From Mycolicibacterium sp. CR10 (lineage in GTDB: Bacteria; Actinomycetota; Actinomycetes; Mycobacteriales; Mycobacteriaceae), in assembly GCF_005222675.1 (NCBI RefSeq), contig NZ_STGE01000068.1, positions 372,001 to 436,000 on the forward strand: a DNA stretch of 64,000 bases, written 5' to 3'. A program made the translations under genes and the position numbers. Each line of letters starts with the position of its first letter. Positions within the stretch are counted from its first letter, which is position 1. A model generated the notes under the pieces. The model was not told the origin of the DNA and made no database searches. It saw only the letters and a program-made list of their open reading frames with translations. This document shows positions 50,377-58,617 of the stretch, one piece after another.

Positions 50377-51285
50377 ATGGACGAGCAGACGGAGCGGCCC
50401 GCCGATTCCGAACTGCCGGCTCGGCCCGCCCGTCGGCGCCCGGCGTTGTCTCCGTCGCGGGCGAGTGACTTCAAGCAATGCCCGCTGCTGTACCGCTTCC
50501 GGGCGATCGACCGGCTGCCGGAGCCCTCCTCCACCGCGCAGGTTCGCGGGTCGGTGGTGCATGCCGCACTCGAGCAGCTCTATGCCTTGCCCGCCGCCGA
50601 GCGCGGTCCGGAGACGGCGCTGTCGCTGGTCACACCGGCGTGGGAGCGGGTGGTGGCAGAGCAGCCCTCGGTGGCCGACGACATCGATCCGACGCTGCAG
50701 ACCGAGCTCCTCGAACAGGCACGCATTCTGCTGTCGGGGTACTACCGGTTGGAGGACCCCACCCGGTTCGACCCGCAGAGCTGCGAACAGCGCGTCGAGG
50801 TCGAGCTGGAGGACGGCACCCTGCTGCGCGGCTTCGTCGACCGCATCGACGTCGCGCCGACCGGCGAGCTCAGGGTCGTCGACTACAAGACTGGGAAGGC
50901 GCCGCCGGAGGCACGGGCACTCGCCGAGTTCAAGGCGATGTTCCAGATGAAGTTCTACGCGGTCGCCCTGCTGCGTTCGCGGGGAGTTCTGCCTGCCCGG
51001 CTACGGCTGCTGTACCTCGCGGACAGCCAGGTGTTGGACTACACGCCCGACCTCGACGAGCTGCTGCGCTTCGAGAAGACGTTGATGGCGATCTGGAAGG
51101 CGATCCAATCTGCCGGTGCGACAGGCGATTTCCGGCCGAGCCCGTCGCGTCTGTGCGACTGGTGCGCCCACCACGCCCACTGCCCGGTCTTCGGCGGCAC
51201 TCCCCCGCCGTACCCGGGCTGGCCCGAAGTGTTCGACGACGGCGATCCTGACACGGTGCTGCAGGTGGCGGAGCCGGCTGCGTGA
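50377..51285 (+). CDS. RecB-family PD-(D/E)XK exonuclease with Fe-S cluster
   Basis: A 302-residue nuclease of the RecB/Cas4-like type. The catalytic core is RGSVVHAALEQLY (His), VRGFVDRID-type acidic motif in LLRGFVDRIDVAP, and RVVDYKTGK (D-x-K). Four cysteines, FKQCPLLYRF near residue 33 and LCDWCAHHAHCPVF near residue 265, form the iron-sulfur staple seen in AddB and Cas4. There is no helicase domain, so it probably works with another repair complex. It corresponds to M. tuberculosis Rv2119. It is followed by a thioesterase gene overlapping by GTGA. No CRISPR or cas genes are near. Confidence 0.88.
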   Translation: MDEQTERPADSELPARPARRRPALSPSRASDFKQCPLLYRFRAIDRLPEPSSTAQVRGSVVHAALEQLYALPAAERGPETALSLVTPAWERVVAEQPSVADDIDPTLQTELLEQARILLSGYYRLEDPTRFDPQSCEQRVEVELEDGTLLRGFVDRIDVAPTGELRVVDYKTGKAPPEARALAEFKAMFQMKFYAVALLRSRGVLPARLRLLYLADSQVLDYTPDLDELLRFEKTLMAIWKAIQSAGATGDFRPSPSRLCDWCAHHAHCPVFGGTPPPYPGWPEVFDDGDPDTVLQVAEPAA

Positions 51286-52097
51286 TCGACTGTCTGTACC
51301 GTCGGCAACCCCGAGATGCTTCAGACGGCGAATACCAGGTGTTCGAGTCGACCGACGGCACCCGCAGCAACTGGGACCCCGACATCCAACACGGTTCGCC
51401 GCCGTTGGCGCTGTTGACCAAGTCGATCGAGGACCTCGCCGGCACCACGGCGGGTGGCGGGCTGCGGATCGGGCGCCTCACGCTGGACATCCTCGGCCCC
51501 ATACCGGTGGCCATGGTGCGGGTCCGGGCCTGGGTGGAACGGCCTGGCAGCCGGATCTCGCTGATGTGCGCCGACATGGTCGCCGACCGCCCCGACGGCA
51601 GCCGACGCACCGTCGCCCGCGTCAGCGCATGGCTGCTCGCCCCCAGCGATACCCGAGACGCCGCCACCGACCGGCACCCGCCCTTGGCCGAAGGCCGTGC
51701 GATGAAGGTCGCGCACGCCTGGGAGGGGGCACCGGGATACCTCGAGACGGTGACCTGGCGCAGACAGGAAACCCCCGAGGGTGCCGCCGCCGAGGTGTGG
51801 CTGAGTCCGCTGGTGCCGCTGGTGGATTCGGAGCCGACGACGCCGCTTCAGCGGCTGGCGATGGTGGTCGACTCGGCCAACGGGATCGGGGCCGCGCTGG
51901 ATCCGGAGCAATTCGTCTTCATGAACACCGACACCGCCGTGCATCTGCACCGCCTGCCCACAGGCGAGGACTTCGGGCTGCGCGCCCGCGGTTCGATCGG
52001 TCCGGACGGCATCGGCGTGACCACCGCGGAGATCTTCGACCGGCACGGATTCATCGGCACCTGCGCGCAGACGCTGCTGGTGCAGCGCCGCACGTGA
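51282..52097 (+). CDS. Acyl-CoA thioesterase-like double hot-dog protein
   Basis: A 271-residue protein resembling TesB-type thioesterases, with two hot-dog domains. The first has WDPDIQHGSPPLALLTKSIE; the second has FVFMNTDTAVHLHRLPTGED and IGPDGIGVTTAEIFDRHGFI, where the last segment is the typical acyl-CoA-binding end. It should hydrolyse acyl-CoA thioesters in fatty acid turnover. GTG 51282 overlaps the nuclease stop by GTGA, and its stop overlaps the DinB-like gene by GTGA, so the three are made together despite unrelated functions. Confidence 0.84.
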   Translation: MIDCLYRRQPRDASDGEYQVFESTDGTRSNWDPDIQHGSPPLALLTKSIEDLAGTTAGGGLRIGRLTLDILGPIPVAMVRVRAWVERPGSRISLMCADMVADRPDGSRRTVARVSAWLLAPSDTRDAATDRHPPLAEGRAMKVAHAWEGAPGYLETVTWRRQETPEGAAAEVWLSPLVPLVDSEPTTPLQRLAMVVDSANGIGAALDPEQFVFMNTDTAVHLHRLPTGEDFGLRARGSIGPDGIGVTTAEIFDRHGFIGTCAQTLLVQRRT

Positions 52098-52606
52098 TCG
52101 CCGGGGCGCGCAGCCAGTTCGAGCTCGCGTGGTCGCTGGCCGAGCTGCATCTCGCGGCGCTCGTCGAGGACGATTTCCTGTGGGAACCGGCCGCCCTCTG
52201 CTGGACCGTTCGGCAGGACGACGCCGGGGTATGGCGGCCGGACTGGGCCGAGGTGGAGCCCGATCCGGTGCCCGTGCCGACCATCGCGTGGCTGACCTGG
52301 CACATCGACTATTGGTGGACCGCGACGATCGACGCCGTGGCGGGCGGGGCACCCCGAGACCCGTCCGAGGTCCCCTGGCCCGGCGACGGCGCGGCCGCCG
52401 TGTCGCGACTTCGAGATCTGGCCGCACAGTGGTCGAAGATGTTGGCAGACATGACCGATCAGGACCTGACGGCTCCCGCACAGTTCCCGTGGGGCCCCGA
52501 CGCCGGGCGCACGGTCGCCGACACGATTCTCTGGGCCACCGTTGAGCTGACCAAGAACGTCGCTGAGCTGGGACAACTGCGACTGCTTCGCGCCGCCTGT
52601 CGCTGA
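52094..52606 (+). CDS. DinB-family four-helix protein
   Basis: A 170-residue protein with the DinB/YfiT four-helix-bundle layout. A metal His is likely in WLTWHIDYWWTATID near residue 75; the N-terminal helix (FELAWSLAELHLAALVEDDF) and C-terminal helix (TILWATVELTKNVAELGQLR) also fit. In actinobacteria many such proteins use mycothiol; the substrate here is unknown. GTG 52094 overlaps the thioesterase stop by GTGA. A 52-nt gap with an operator-like palindrome separates it from the ArsR gene. Confidence 0.8.
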   Translation: MIAGARSQFELAWSLAELHLAALVEDDFLWEPAALCWTVRQDDAGVWRPDWAEVEPDPVPVPTIAWLTWHIDYWWTATIDAVAGGAPRDPSEVPWPGDGAAAVSRLRDLAAQWSKMLADMTDQDLTAPAQFPWGPDAGRTVADTILWATVELTKNVAELGQLRLLRAACR

Positions 52607-52625
52607 ACCCCAGTTATTACGCTTG

Positions 52626-52639
52626 CATCTATATAGATG
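52626..52639. promoter_or_regulatory. Perfect palindrome CATCTATATAGATG, candidate ArsR operator
   Basis: A perfect 14-nt inverted repeat in an AT-rich pocket, flanked by two direct GCTTGCA repeats (52621-52627 and 52640-52646). It lies 19 nt before the ArsR start and likely overlaps its promoter. An ArsR dimer binding here would regulate the three-gene operon. Confidence 0.6.
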
Positions 52640-52658
52640 GCTTGCAATACTCGATGGC

Positions 52659-52979
52659 ATGGACGTGTTCGAAGCGGTCGCCGAGCCCAACCGGCGGACC
52701 CTCCTGGATGCCCTTGCCGACGGTGAACGCACCGCCGGCGAGCTGGTGGCGGTCCTGCCCGGGCTCACCCAGCCGACGGTGTCACGGCATCTACGGGTGC
52801 TTCGCGAAGTCGGACTGGTCGAGGTCAGACCGCAGGCCCAGCGCCGCATCTATGCCTTGCGCGCCGACGGCCTGGTAGCCATCGACGATTGGATCGAGCG
52901 CTTCCGGCGCTACTGGACCGGTCATCTCGACGCGCTCGAACGCCATCTCGAACGCAGGCACGGTGAGGCAGATGGGTGA
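52659..52979 (+). CDS. ArsR family regulator
   Basis: A 106-residue winged-helix regulator of the ArsR type (MDVFEAVAEPNRRTLLDALA; HTH LPGLTQPTVSRHLRVLREVG). It has no cysteine pair for metal binding, so it belongs to the large non-metal branch that often accompanies SRPBCC genes. ATG 52659 gives a standard length; the frame reaches 52623 across the palindrome. The SRPBCC gene overlaps its 3' end by 8 nt. Autoregulation through the palindrome at 52626-52639 is likely. Confidence 0.88.
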   Translation: MDVFEAVAEPNRRTLLDALADGERTAGELVAVLPGLTQPTVSRHLRVLREVGLVEVRPQAQRRIYALRADGLVAIDDWIERFRRYWTGHLDALERHLERRHGEADG

Positions 52980-53478
52980 TCGGGACGGGCGGGTGTCGAT
53001 CGACGGTGACCGAGCGGTGCTGAATTTCGAACGCCGCCTGCCGTTTCCGATCGACACGGTCTGGGCCGCGATCACCGATCCCGCCCAACGCGCGCAGTGG
53101 TTCGGCGAAACGACGATCGACGCGCGCGAGGGCGGATCCATCGACATGGTCGCCGACGGACCACCGTTACCGCCGGAGCGCAAGCGGATGACCGGGCGCA
53201 TTCTGGTGTGGGACCCCCCGCATGTCTTCGAGCACGAATGGAAGCAGCCGATCGTCGAAGACGGCGTGGTGCGCTATGAACTGCAACCCGACGGCCCCGA
53301 CGGGTCGGCCACCTTACTTCGCTTCAGTCATCGCGGGCTCGGGGCGCGCAGCGCAGGCAGCTTCCTCGGCGGCACACACGCATTCCTCGACCGCCTGGAG
53401 TCGTATCTCGGCGGAAATCCCCTGCCGGACTGGCTCACTCGTCGTCTCGAAATCATCAATCAAGGAGCAGCGCCATGA
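52972..53478 (+). CDS. SRPBCC (AHSA1-like) domain protein
   Basis: A 168-residue protein of the Aha1/START-like SRPBCC fold: NFERRLPFPIDTVWAAITDP at the start, QWFGETTIDAREGGSIDMVA and WEHEW-type segment HVFEHEWKQPIVEDG. Such proteins bind hydrophobic ligands; the function is unknown. ATG 52972 follows GGTGAGG; GTG 52963 is an alternative. It overlaps both neighbours (8 nt with ArsR, ATGA with the flavodoxin-like gene), forming one tight operon. Confidence 0.83.
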   Translation: MGDRDGRVSIDGDRAVLNFERRLPFPIDTVWAAITDPAQRAQWFGETTIDAREGGSIDMVADGPPLPPERKRMTGRILVWDPPHVFEHEWKQPIVEDGVVRYELQPDGPDGSATLLRFSHRGLGARSAGSFLGGTHAFLDRLESYLGGNPLPDWLTRRLEIINQGAAP

Positions 53479-54077
53479 CCCCGGTCCGTACCGTCTCCCT
53501 TGCCATCGCCTATCACTCGGGATTCGGCCATACCGCAGCGCTTGCCCGGGCCGTCGCGGCGGGCGGCGCCGATGCCGGTGCGACCGTCAGTGTGATCGCG
53601 GTCGACCAGGTGACCGCCGGCGATTGGCAGACACTCGACGGCGCCGACGCGATCATCTTCGGCAGCCCGACCTATATGGGCAACGTGTCGGCGGGGTTCC
53701 AGGGTTTCGCCGAACAGACCGGTCGGCGTTGCATCAACGGCACCTGGCGCGACAAGGTCGCCGCCGGCTTCACCAACTCAGGCGGTAAGAGCGGCGACAA
53801 GCTGCAGACCCTGGTCTCGTTGGCGGTGTTCGCCGCCCAGCACCACATGCATTGGGTCAACCTGGGATTGGGCCCAGGATGGAACAGCTCCGCCCGCAGT
53901 GAGCACGACCTCAACCGACTCGGCTTCTTCTTGGGCGCGGGCGCCGCTACCGATGTCGACGCCAACCCCGAGCAGGTCCATACCGCCGACGTGGCGACCT
54001 GTCGGCACCTCGGCCAGCGGGTCGCCGACGTCACCCGGCAGCTGATCGCCGGGCGGTCGGCTACCGCAGCGGCGTGA
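53475..54077 (+). CDS. Flavodoxin-fold NAD(P)H oxidoreductase (WrbA-like)
   Basis: A 200-residue flavoprotein with the flavodoxin fold. The FMN phosphate loop is AIAYHSGFGHTAALARAVAA near residue 10, and the second FMN loop GSPTYMGNVSAGFQGFAEQT is typical of WrbA-like quinone reductases. Likely activity is NAD(P)H-dependent two-electron quinone reduction. ATG 53475 overlaps the SRPBCC stop by ATGA. It is the last gene of the ArsR operon and is convergent with R2lox. Confidence 0.86.
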   Translation: MTPVRTVSLAIAYHSGFGHTAALARAVAAGGADAGATVSVIAVDQVTAGDWQTLDGADAIIFGSPTYMGNVSAGFQGFAEQTGRRCINGTWRDKVAAGFTNSGGKSGDKLQTLVSLAVFAAQHHMHWVNLGLGPGWNSSARSEHDLNRLGFFLGAGAATDVDANPEQVHTADVATCRHLGQRVADVTRQLIAGRSATAAA

Positions 54078-54104
54078 CGGGGCCGCCAATTACGTTGCCG
54101 CCCT

Positions 54105-55043
54105 TCACACTGCGGCGGTCAGCGATTGCCTGTCTTCCTCAGCGAAGGTGTCCTCCAAATGCAGCGGCGAGTAATCGATGTCGATCTCGGGAAGTGGGCG
54201 TCCACGCGCACTGCTGATGGTGCCGAAGCGGCGCATCCCCTTGTCGGCGGCGTACTGCTGGAACTCGTCCTTTTCGAGGCCGAACGGAACCACGTCGTAG
54301 AGGTCGTACGCGTCGTCGGTGTTCTGCAACGCCATCGGAATGAGCTCGTTCATCCGGGATTCGAACACCGCCCAATTGCTGTCATCCGCGGCGACGTGAC
54401 GCCGGCAGGTGAAGGTGCCCCATGCCATGTGCCGCCGCTCGTCGTCACCGATTCTGCGCACCAGTTCCTGCATGCCCGGAAGGATGTTGTTGTCCACGCA
54501 GATACGGTGCCACGCATAGTATCCCGTCAACGCCATCATTCCTTCGATGACGTGGTTGTAGGTCGCCGATGCGCGCACCTGCGCGGCCGGTGACGGGTCG
54601 GTGGCCAGCGCGTCGAGGGATTCGGGCAGCTCTTCGTAGAAGATCGTCCGGTATGTGGGCAGGTCGTCGAGGAAGACCTGCAGGTCCTCGGTGACCCCCA
54701 CGGCATCCAGCCACAGGCGGAACACCTGGGTGTGCTTGGCCTCTTCGAAGGCGAACTGTGTCAGGTACATCTCGTCGCCGAGGCGTCCCTCGGCCCGCAT
54801 CGCCGCCATGAACGGCTGGATGTCCTGGGTGACGGCTTCTTCACCGGCGATGAACTGGGCGCACAGTCGCGTCGCCCATTCCCGTTCGAGGTCCGTCAGC
54901 GACTCCCAGTCGGCCCGGTCGCGGGAGAAGTCGATGTCGGCCGGGTTCCAGAACTTCGCATTGCCACCGGCGAAGAGCTTGAGCGGCAGGCTGTCCCAGT
55001 TGAGGCCGCCTGCGGCAAGCGAGTCCGAACGTGTCCTATTCAT
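54105..55043 (-). CDS. R2-like ligand-binding oxidase (R2lox, Mn/Fe)
   Basis: A 312-residue protein that appears nearly identical to M. tuberculosis Rv0233, an R2-like ligand-binding oxidase carrying a mixed Mn/Fe cofactor and a bound fatty acid, not a nucleotide reductase. Metal ligands are visible in FIAGEEAVTQD, FAFEEAKHTQVF (E-x2-H), YNHVIEGMMALTGYYAWH and DDERRHMAW. The physiological role is unknown. ATG 55043 has GGAGGAG 8 nt upstream. It overlaps the TetR stop by 8 nt, so the two are one transcript, as with Rv0232/Rv0233. Confidence 0.93.
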   Translation of the reverse strand: MNRTRSDSLAAGGLNWDSLPLKLFAGGNAKFWNPADIDFSRDRADWESLTDLEREWATRLCAQFIAGEEAVTQDIQPFMAAMRAEGRLGDEMYLTQFAFEEAKHTQVFRLWLDAVGVTEDLQVFLDDLPTYRTIFYEELPESLDALATDPSPAAQVRASATYNHVIEGMMALTGYYAWHRICVDNNILPGMQELVRRIGDDERRHMAWGTFTCRRHVAADDSNWAVFESRMNELIPMALQNTDDAYDLYDVVPFGLEKDEFQQYAADKGMRRFGTISSARGRPLPEIDIDYSPLHLEDTFAEEDRQSLTAAV

Positions 55044-55731
55044 GAGAGTGGTCTCCTCCGTTGGTTGCGGTTGTGACGGCGTGTGGAGCGGCAGGTGCGA
55101 ACGCCGCCGTGAGGACGGCGACATAGCGCCGCACCACCAGTGCCGGCTGCTCGGGTGAGAGCTCATCGAGTCCGAGGACGGGGTCCATGCCGCGGACGTA
55201 CGGAGCCAGCGCAAGGTGCGGCAGGAGCATCAACAGCAGCGAAAGCAACGCCTCGGTATCGGCGTCCCGGCGCAGATCGCCGCGAAGACGCGCGTCGTGC
55301 ACCAGAGGGCGGAGCACCTCCAGGTAGTGCCGGTGGACGACTGCCCGCACGCTGACCCGCACGTCGGTGTCCACCTCGAAACTGGACGCCGCGTGCAGTG
55401 CGCGTTCCCGCGGATGCTCGGCGAAGTACGCGACCCACACGTCGAGCAGATCGGTGAGGAACTCGAAGAAGGGTCTGCCGGCATCGAGGACGCGGATCTG
55501 GTCCTCCATGTAGCACCGCACCCGCTGGCTGCCCACGTCGGTGATGTAGGCGTAGAGGTCGCGCTTGTCCGCGAAGTACTGGAACAGGCTGCCTTTGGCG
55601 ACGCCGGCCTTCCGGGCGATGACGTTGAGGCTGCCGCGCGAAAAGCCGTGCGCGGCGAACTCCGCTTCAGCGGCCGCCACCACCGCGGCGCGGCGGTCCC
55701 CGCCGAGGCGAGACCACGTCACTGTCGGCAT
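55036..55731 (-). CDS. TetR family regulator of R2lox (Rv0232-like)
   Basis: A 231-residue TetR repressor. The HTH is LNVIARKAGVAKGSLFQYF near residue 37, followed by ADKRDLYAYI. The C-terminal domain is helical and Ala/Leu-rich. It lies upstream of R2lox in the same order as Rv0232-Rv0233 and overlaps it by 8 nt. A perfect TetR-type palindrome stands 16 nt before ATG 55731, so autoregulation with R2lox is very likely. The effector may be a fatty acid, given the R2lox ligand (inference). Confidence 0.9.
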   Translation of the reverse strand: MPTVTWSRLGGDRRAAVVAAAEAEFAAHGFSRGSLNVIARKAGVAKGSLFQYFADKRDLYAYITDVGSQRVRCYMEDQIRVLDAGRPFFEFLTDLLDVWVAYFAEHPRERALHAASSFEVDTDVRVSVRAVVHRHYLEVLRPLVHDARLRGDLRRDADTEALLSLLLMLLPHLALAPYVRGMDPVLGLDELSPEQPALVVRRYVAVLTAAFAPAAPHAVTTATNGGDHSHE

Positions 55732-55746
55732 CGCGCCTCCAACCTG

Positions 55747-55765
55747 ATATGACCAGTGGTCATAT
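55747..55765. promoter_or_regulatory. 19-nt palindromic TetR operator
   Basis: ATATGACCAGTGGTCATAT has perfect 9-nt arms around one central base. It lies 16 nt upstream of the TetR start codon in an AT-rich pocket where the promoter should be. Size and symmetry are those of a TetR-dimer operator. Confidence 0.75.
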
Positions 55766-55795
55766 TACTGTGAGGCGCGCCACAGTCAAGGGTGG

Positions 55796-57175
55796 CTACG
55801 TGAGCGGTTTGAGGTCCTGCAGCATCGTCGGGACCAACTCGCTGACGGTCGGGTGGATGTGCATCGTCCGCGAGATCGCTGTGTAGGGCAGCTTGGCGGT
55901 CATCACATCGAGGATGTCCTGCACGACCTCGTCGCCGCCGACCCCCAGGATCGCGGCTCCCAGGATCTCCTCGGTCTCGGCGTCGACGACCACCTTCATG
56001 AAGCCCTGGGTCTCACCCTTCTCGACGGCCCGGCCGACGCGGGTCATGGAGCGCTTTCCCACCAACGCCTTGCGGCCCGAGCGGCGGACCTCCTCGACGC
56101 TCAACCCCGCTCTGCCGAGCGGAGGATCGATGTAGAGCGCGTAGGTGGTGATGCGGTCGCTGACCTTGCGGGGGTCGTCGTCGAGCAGATTGGCCGCGAC
56201 GATCTCGAAGTCGTTGTAGGACGTGTGGGTGAACGCGCCGCGTCCATTGCAGTCGCCCATCGCCCAGATGTTGTCGACGTTGGTCCGTAGTTGATCGTCG
56301 ACGACGACGTAGCCGCGGCCGTCGGTCTCGACACCCGCGGCGTCGAGGCCGAGATCGTCGGTGTTGGGCTGCCGTCCCACCGCTACGAGCACGTGACTGC
56401 CCACGATCGGCTCCGCACCGGCGCGTGGCGTGACGGTGAAGCCTCCGGAATCGCCGTCCTGCTTGGCGAAGCTGATCGCGTCGGCGTCGAGCACGATGTC
56501 GATGCCTTCGTTTTCGAGGATGTCCTTGATCGCGGCGGAGACGTCCTCGTCCTCGCGGGCCGTCAAGCGGGGCCCGCGCTCGATGACGGTCACCCGGGCC
56601 CCGAACCGGCGGTACATCTGGGCGAACTCCAGCGCGATGTAGCTGCCGCCGATGACCACGAGATGCTCGGGCACGGTGTCGAGTTCGAGGATGCCCACAT
56701 TGGTCAGGTAGTCGATGTCGGCCAGTCCCGGCATGTCCGGGGCCACCGCGCGGCCGCCGACGTTGAGGAAGATCCGGTCGGCCTCGAGGAGTTCACCGTC
56801 GACCCGCACGGTGTGCGGACTCTCGAATCGTGCGTGGCCGCGAATCAGGGTGCAGCCCTTCATGCCTTCCAGCCACGACTCCACGCCCTCGCGGTCGCCG
56901 ACGCTGATGCGGTCCTTGCGCGCCTTGACCTTCGCCATGTCGACGGTGATGTCCCCGGTGCCGATGCCGAATTCGGCGCCGCGTCGCGCCAGGTGTGCCG
57001 CGTGCGCACTGGCCACCAGGGTCTTGGTGGGGATGCAGCCGTAGTTCACGCAGGTTCCGCCGACGAGCTTGCGCTCGATTACCGCGACCGTTTGCCCTGC
57101 GGCAGTCAGCCGCCCTGCCAGAGGCGGACCGGCCTGGCCGGCGCCGATGATGATCGCGTCGAATCGCTGTGCCAT
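55796..57175 (-). CDS. FAD-dependent pyridine nucleotide-disulfide oxidoreductase (mercuric-reductase-like)
   Basis: A 459-residue class I flavoprotein disulfide reductase. FAD motif IIIGAGQAGPPLAGRLTAAG, redox disulfide GGTCVNYGCIPTKT, NAD(P)H motif VVIGGSYIALEFAQMYRRFG and the C-terminal HIHPTVSELVP (His-Glu pair) are all present. The closest group is MerA-like/YkgC-like reductases, but there is no heavy-metal domain and no vicinal cysteine pair at the end, so mercury reduction is unlikely. It is not mycothione reductase, whose sequence differs. ATG 57175 has AGGAG upstream; the gene follows DUF4126 by 9 nt. Confidence 0.85.
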   Translation of the reverse strand: MAQRFDAIIIGAGQAGPPLAGRLTAAGQTVAVIERKLVGGTCVNYGCIPTKTLVASAHAAHLARRGAEFGIGTGDITVDMAKVKARKDRISVGDREGVESWLEGMKGCTLIRGHARFESPHTVRVDGELLEADRIFLNVGGRAVAPDMPGLADIDYLTNVGILELDTVPEHLVVIGGSYIALEFAQMYRRFGARVTVIERGPRLTAREDEDVSAAIKDILENEGIDIVLDADAISFAKQDGDSGGFTVTPRAGAEPIVGSHVLVAVGRQPNTDDLGLDAAGVETDGRGYVVVDDQLRTNVDNIWAMGDCNGRGAFTHTSYNDFEIVAANLLDDDPRKVSDRITTYALYIDPPLGRAGLSVEEVRRSGRKALVGKRSMTRVGRAVEKGETQGFMKVVVDAETEEILGAAILGVGGDEVVQDILDVMTAKLPYTAISRTMHIHPTVSELVPTMLQDLKPLT

Positions 57176-57184
57176 CCCGAGCTC

Positions 57185-57667
57185 CTACAGAAGGCTGACG
57201 AGAAAGGCGACCAGGAATCCGCCGCCCACGGCGAGAGCGTCTTCGCCGAACGCTCCGGGACGATCGTTGCCATTGCTGGCGGCCGCCGCCCGGATACGGA
57301 GCTCGGCGCCACCGAGAGTGCCGAGCACGGCACCGACGATGCCGGCGCCGATGGAGCTGAAGGTGTGGAAGAACGCGCTGCCGATCACCGCACCGGCGAA
57401 GGCGCCGGAGAGCAGACGCGCGACAAACTGCGGCGGGACCTTGCGACTCGGCGTCTTCGGGAGTTGGTCGGTGACGAGTTCACCGACCAGCAGGATCGTC
57501 AGCACGGTGACGGTGATGGGATGCGCCACCCACTCCGACCACTTGTCGGTGACGTCGATCCAGCCGAGCATCGCACCCCAGGCCACCACGGCCGGTGCGG
57601 TCATTGCGCGCAGACCGGCGATCACACCGATCAGCAGGGCCAGAAGAATTACGAGAACCTGAGTCAT
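57185..57667 (-). CDS. DUF4126 membrane protein
   Basis: A 160-residue membrane protein with about four helices (VLVILLALLIGVIAGLRAMT at the N terminus; FVARLLSGAFAGAVIGSAFF). The loop LVTDQLPKTPSRKVPPQFVA is a DUF4126 hallmark. Function is unknown. ATG 57667 has GGAGGT directly upstream. It shares an operon with the disulfide reductase 9 nt downstream and may be its membrane partner (inference). Confidence 0.8.
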   Translation of the reverse strand: MTQVLVILLALLIGVIAGLRAMTAPAVVAWGAMLGWIDVTDKWSEWVAHPITVTVLTILLVGELVTDQLPKTPSRKVPPQFVARLLSGAFAGAVIGSAFFHTFSSIGAGIVGAVLGTLGGAELRIRAAAASNGNDRPGAFGEDALAVGGGFLVAFLVSLL

Positions 57668-57736
57668 CGGACCTCCGAGCGGTGGATTGACATCCGGACG
57701 CTAACACGGAGAAACGCAGCATGCGCCAAGTCGAGA

Positions 57737-58615
57737 TCAGAAGCGGCAGAACCTGATGTCGGAGGCCAAGATCGCTTTGGCGCCGATCGCCGCGATCTGA
57801 TCCATGATGGCGTTGACGTCGCGGCGCGGCACCAACGCGCGCACCGCGACCCAGGCCGGGTCGGCCAGCGGTGCGATCGTCGGCGACTCCAGCCCGGGGG
57901 TCACCGCGGTGGCCTCGTCGAGAACCGTACGGGGGCAGTCGTAGTCCAGCATCAGGTACTGCTGACCGAACACCACCCCCTGGACTCGCGCCGCCAATTG
58001 GTCTCGCGCAGCCGCTTTTTCGGTGCCGGCATCATCGCCATCCGCACCGGCGGCCGGGCCGTCACGCTCGATCAACACCGCCTCGGAATCGCACAATGAC
58101 TCGCCGAAGGCGGCCAGGTTGTGCAGCCCCAATGTGCGACCGGACCCGACAACGTCGGCGATCGCGTCCGCGACGCCGAGTTGCACCGAGATCTCCACGG
58201 CGCCGTCGAGCCGGATCACGGTGGCGTTGATCCCCCTGGCGGACAGGTCCTTGCGCACCAGATTGGGAAACGCGGTGGCGATGCGCTTGCCCTCGAGGTC
58301 GGCCACCTGCCACGAGCGATCGGCCGGGGCCGCGTAGCGAAACGTCGAGGACCCGAACCCCAGCGCCAACCGCTCACGAACCGGCGCGACGGACTCCTGT
58401 GTCAGATCCCGGCCGGTGATGCCGAGGTCGAGCTGCCCCGACCCGACGTAGATGGCGATGTCCTTGGGACGCAGGAAGAAGAACTCGACCTGGTTGGCCG
58501 GGTCGACGACGGTCAGATCCTTGGTGTCGGTGCGCCTGCGGTAGCCGGCCTCGGACAGAATCTCGGCGGCCGGTTCACTGAGCGTGCCCTTGTTGGGAAC
58601 GGCGACCCTGAGCAT
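57737..58615 (-). CDS. hisG: ATP phosphoribosyltransferase HisG
   Basis: HisG performs the first, feedback-regulated step of histidine biosynthesis. The 292-residue long-form enzyme begins MLRVAVPNKGTLSEPAAEIL and has the PRPP motif GVADAIADVVGSGRTLGLHN. The C-terminal ACT-like regulatory domain for histidine is seen near PAWVAVRALVPRRDVNAIMD. An Asp/Ala-rich insert (GPAAGADGDDAGTEKAAARD) near residue 195 seems longer than in the M. tuberculosis protein. ATG 58615 follows the hisE stop by 2 nt. Confidence 0.95.
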   Translation of the reverse strand: MLRVAVPNKGTLSEPAAEILSEAGYRRRTDTKDLTVVDPANQVEFFFLRPKDIAIYVGSGQLDLGITGRDLTQESVAPVRERLALGFGSSTFRYAAPADRSWQVADLEGKRIATAFPNLVRKDLSARGINATVIRLDGAVEISVQLGVADAIADVVGSGRTLGLHNLAAFGESLCDSEAVLIERDGPAAGADGDDAGTEKAAARDQLAARVQGVVFGQQYLMLDYDCPRTVLDEATAVTPGLESPTIAPLADPAWVAVRALVPRRDVNAIMDQIAAIGAKAILASDIRFCRF

Positions 58616-58617
58616 GC

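Noticed and set aside
50377..51285. Cas4 of a CRISPR system
   Set aside because: The Fe-S RecB-like fold is similar, but neighbours and position match Rv2119 and no CRISPR components exist here.
54105..55043. Ribonucleotide reductase small subunit NrdF/NrdB
   Set aside because: The sequence follows R2lox (Rv0233) throughout and there is no large-subunit gene nearby.
55796..57175. Mercuric reductase or mycothione reductase
   Set aside because: It lacks the heavy-metal domain and terminal cysteine pair of MerA, and its sequence around the redox disulfide differs from mycothione reductase.
56291..58099. 602-codon reading frame antisense to the disulfide reductase, DUF4126 and hisG
   Set aside because: It spans three real genes and two intergenic gaps, which is typical of a spurious GC-rich open frame.
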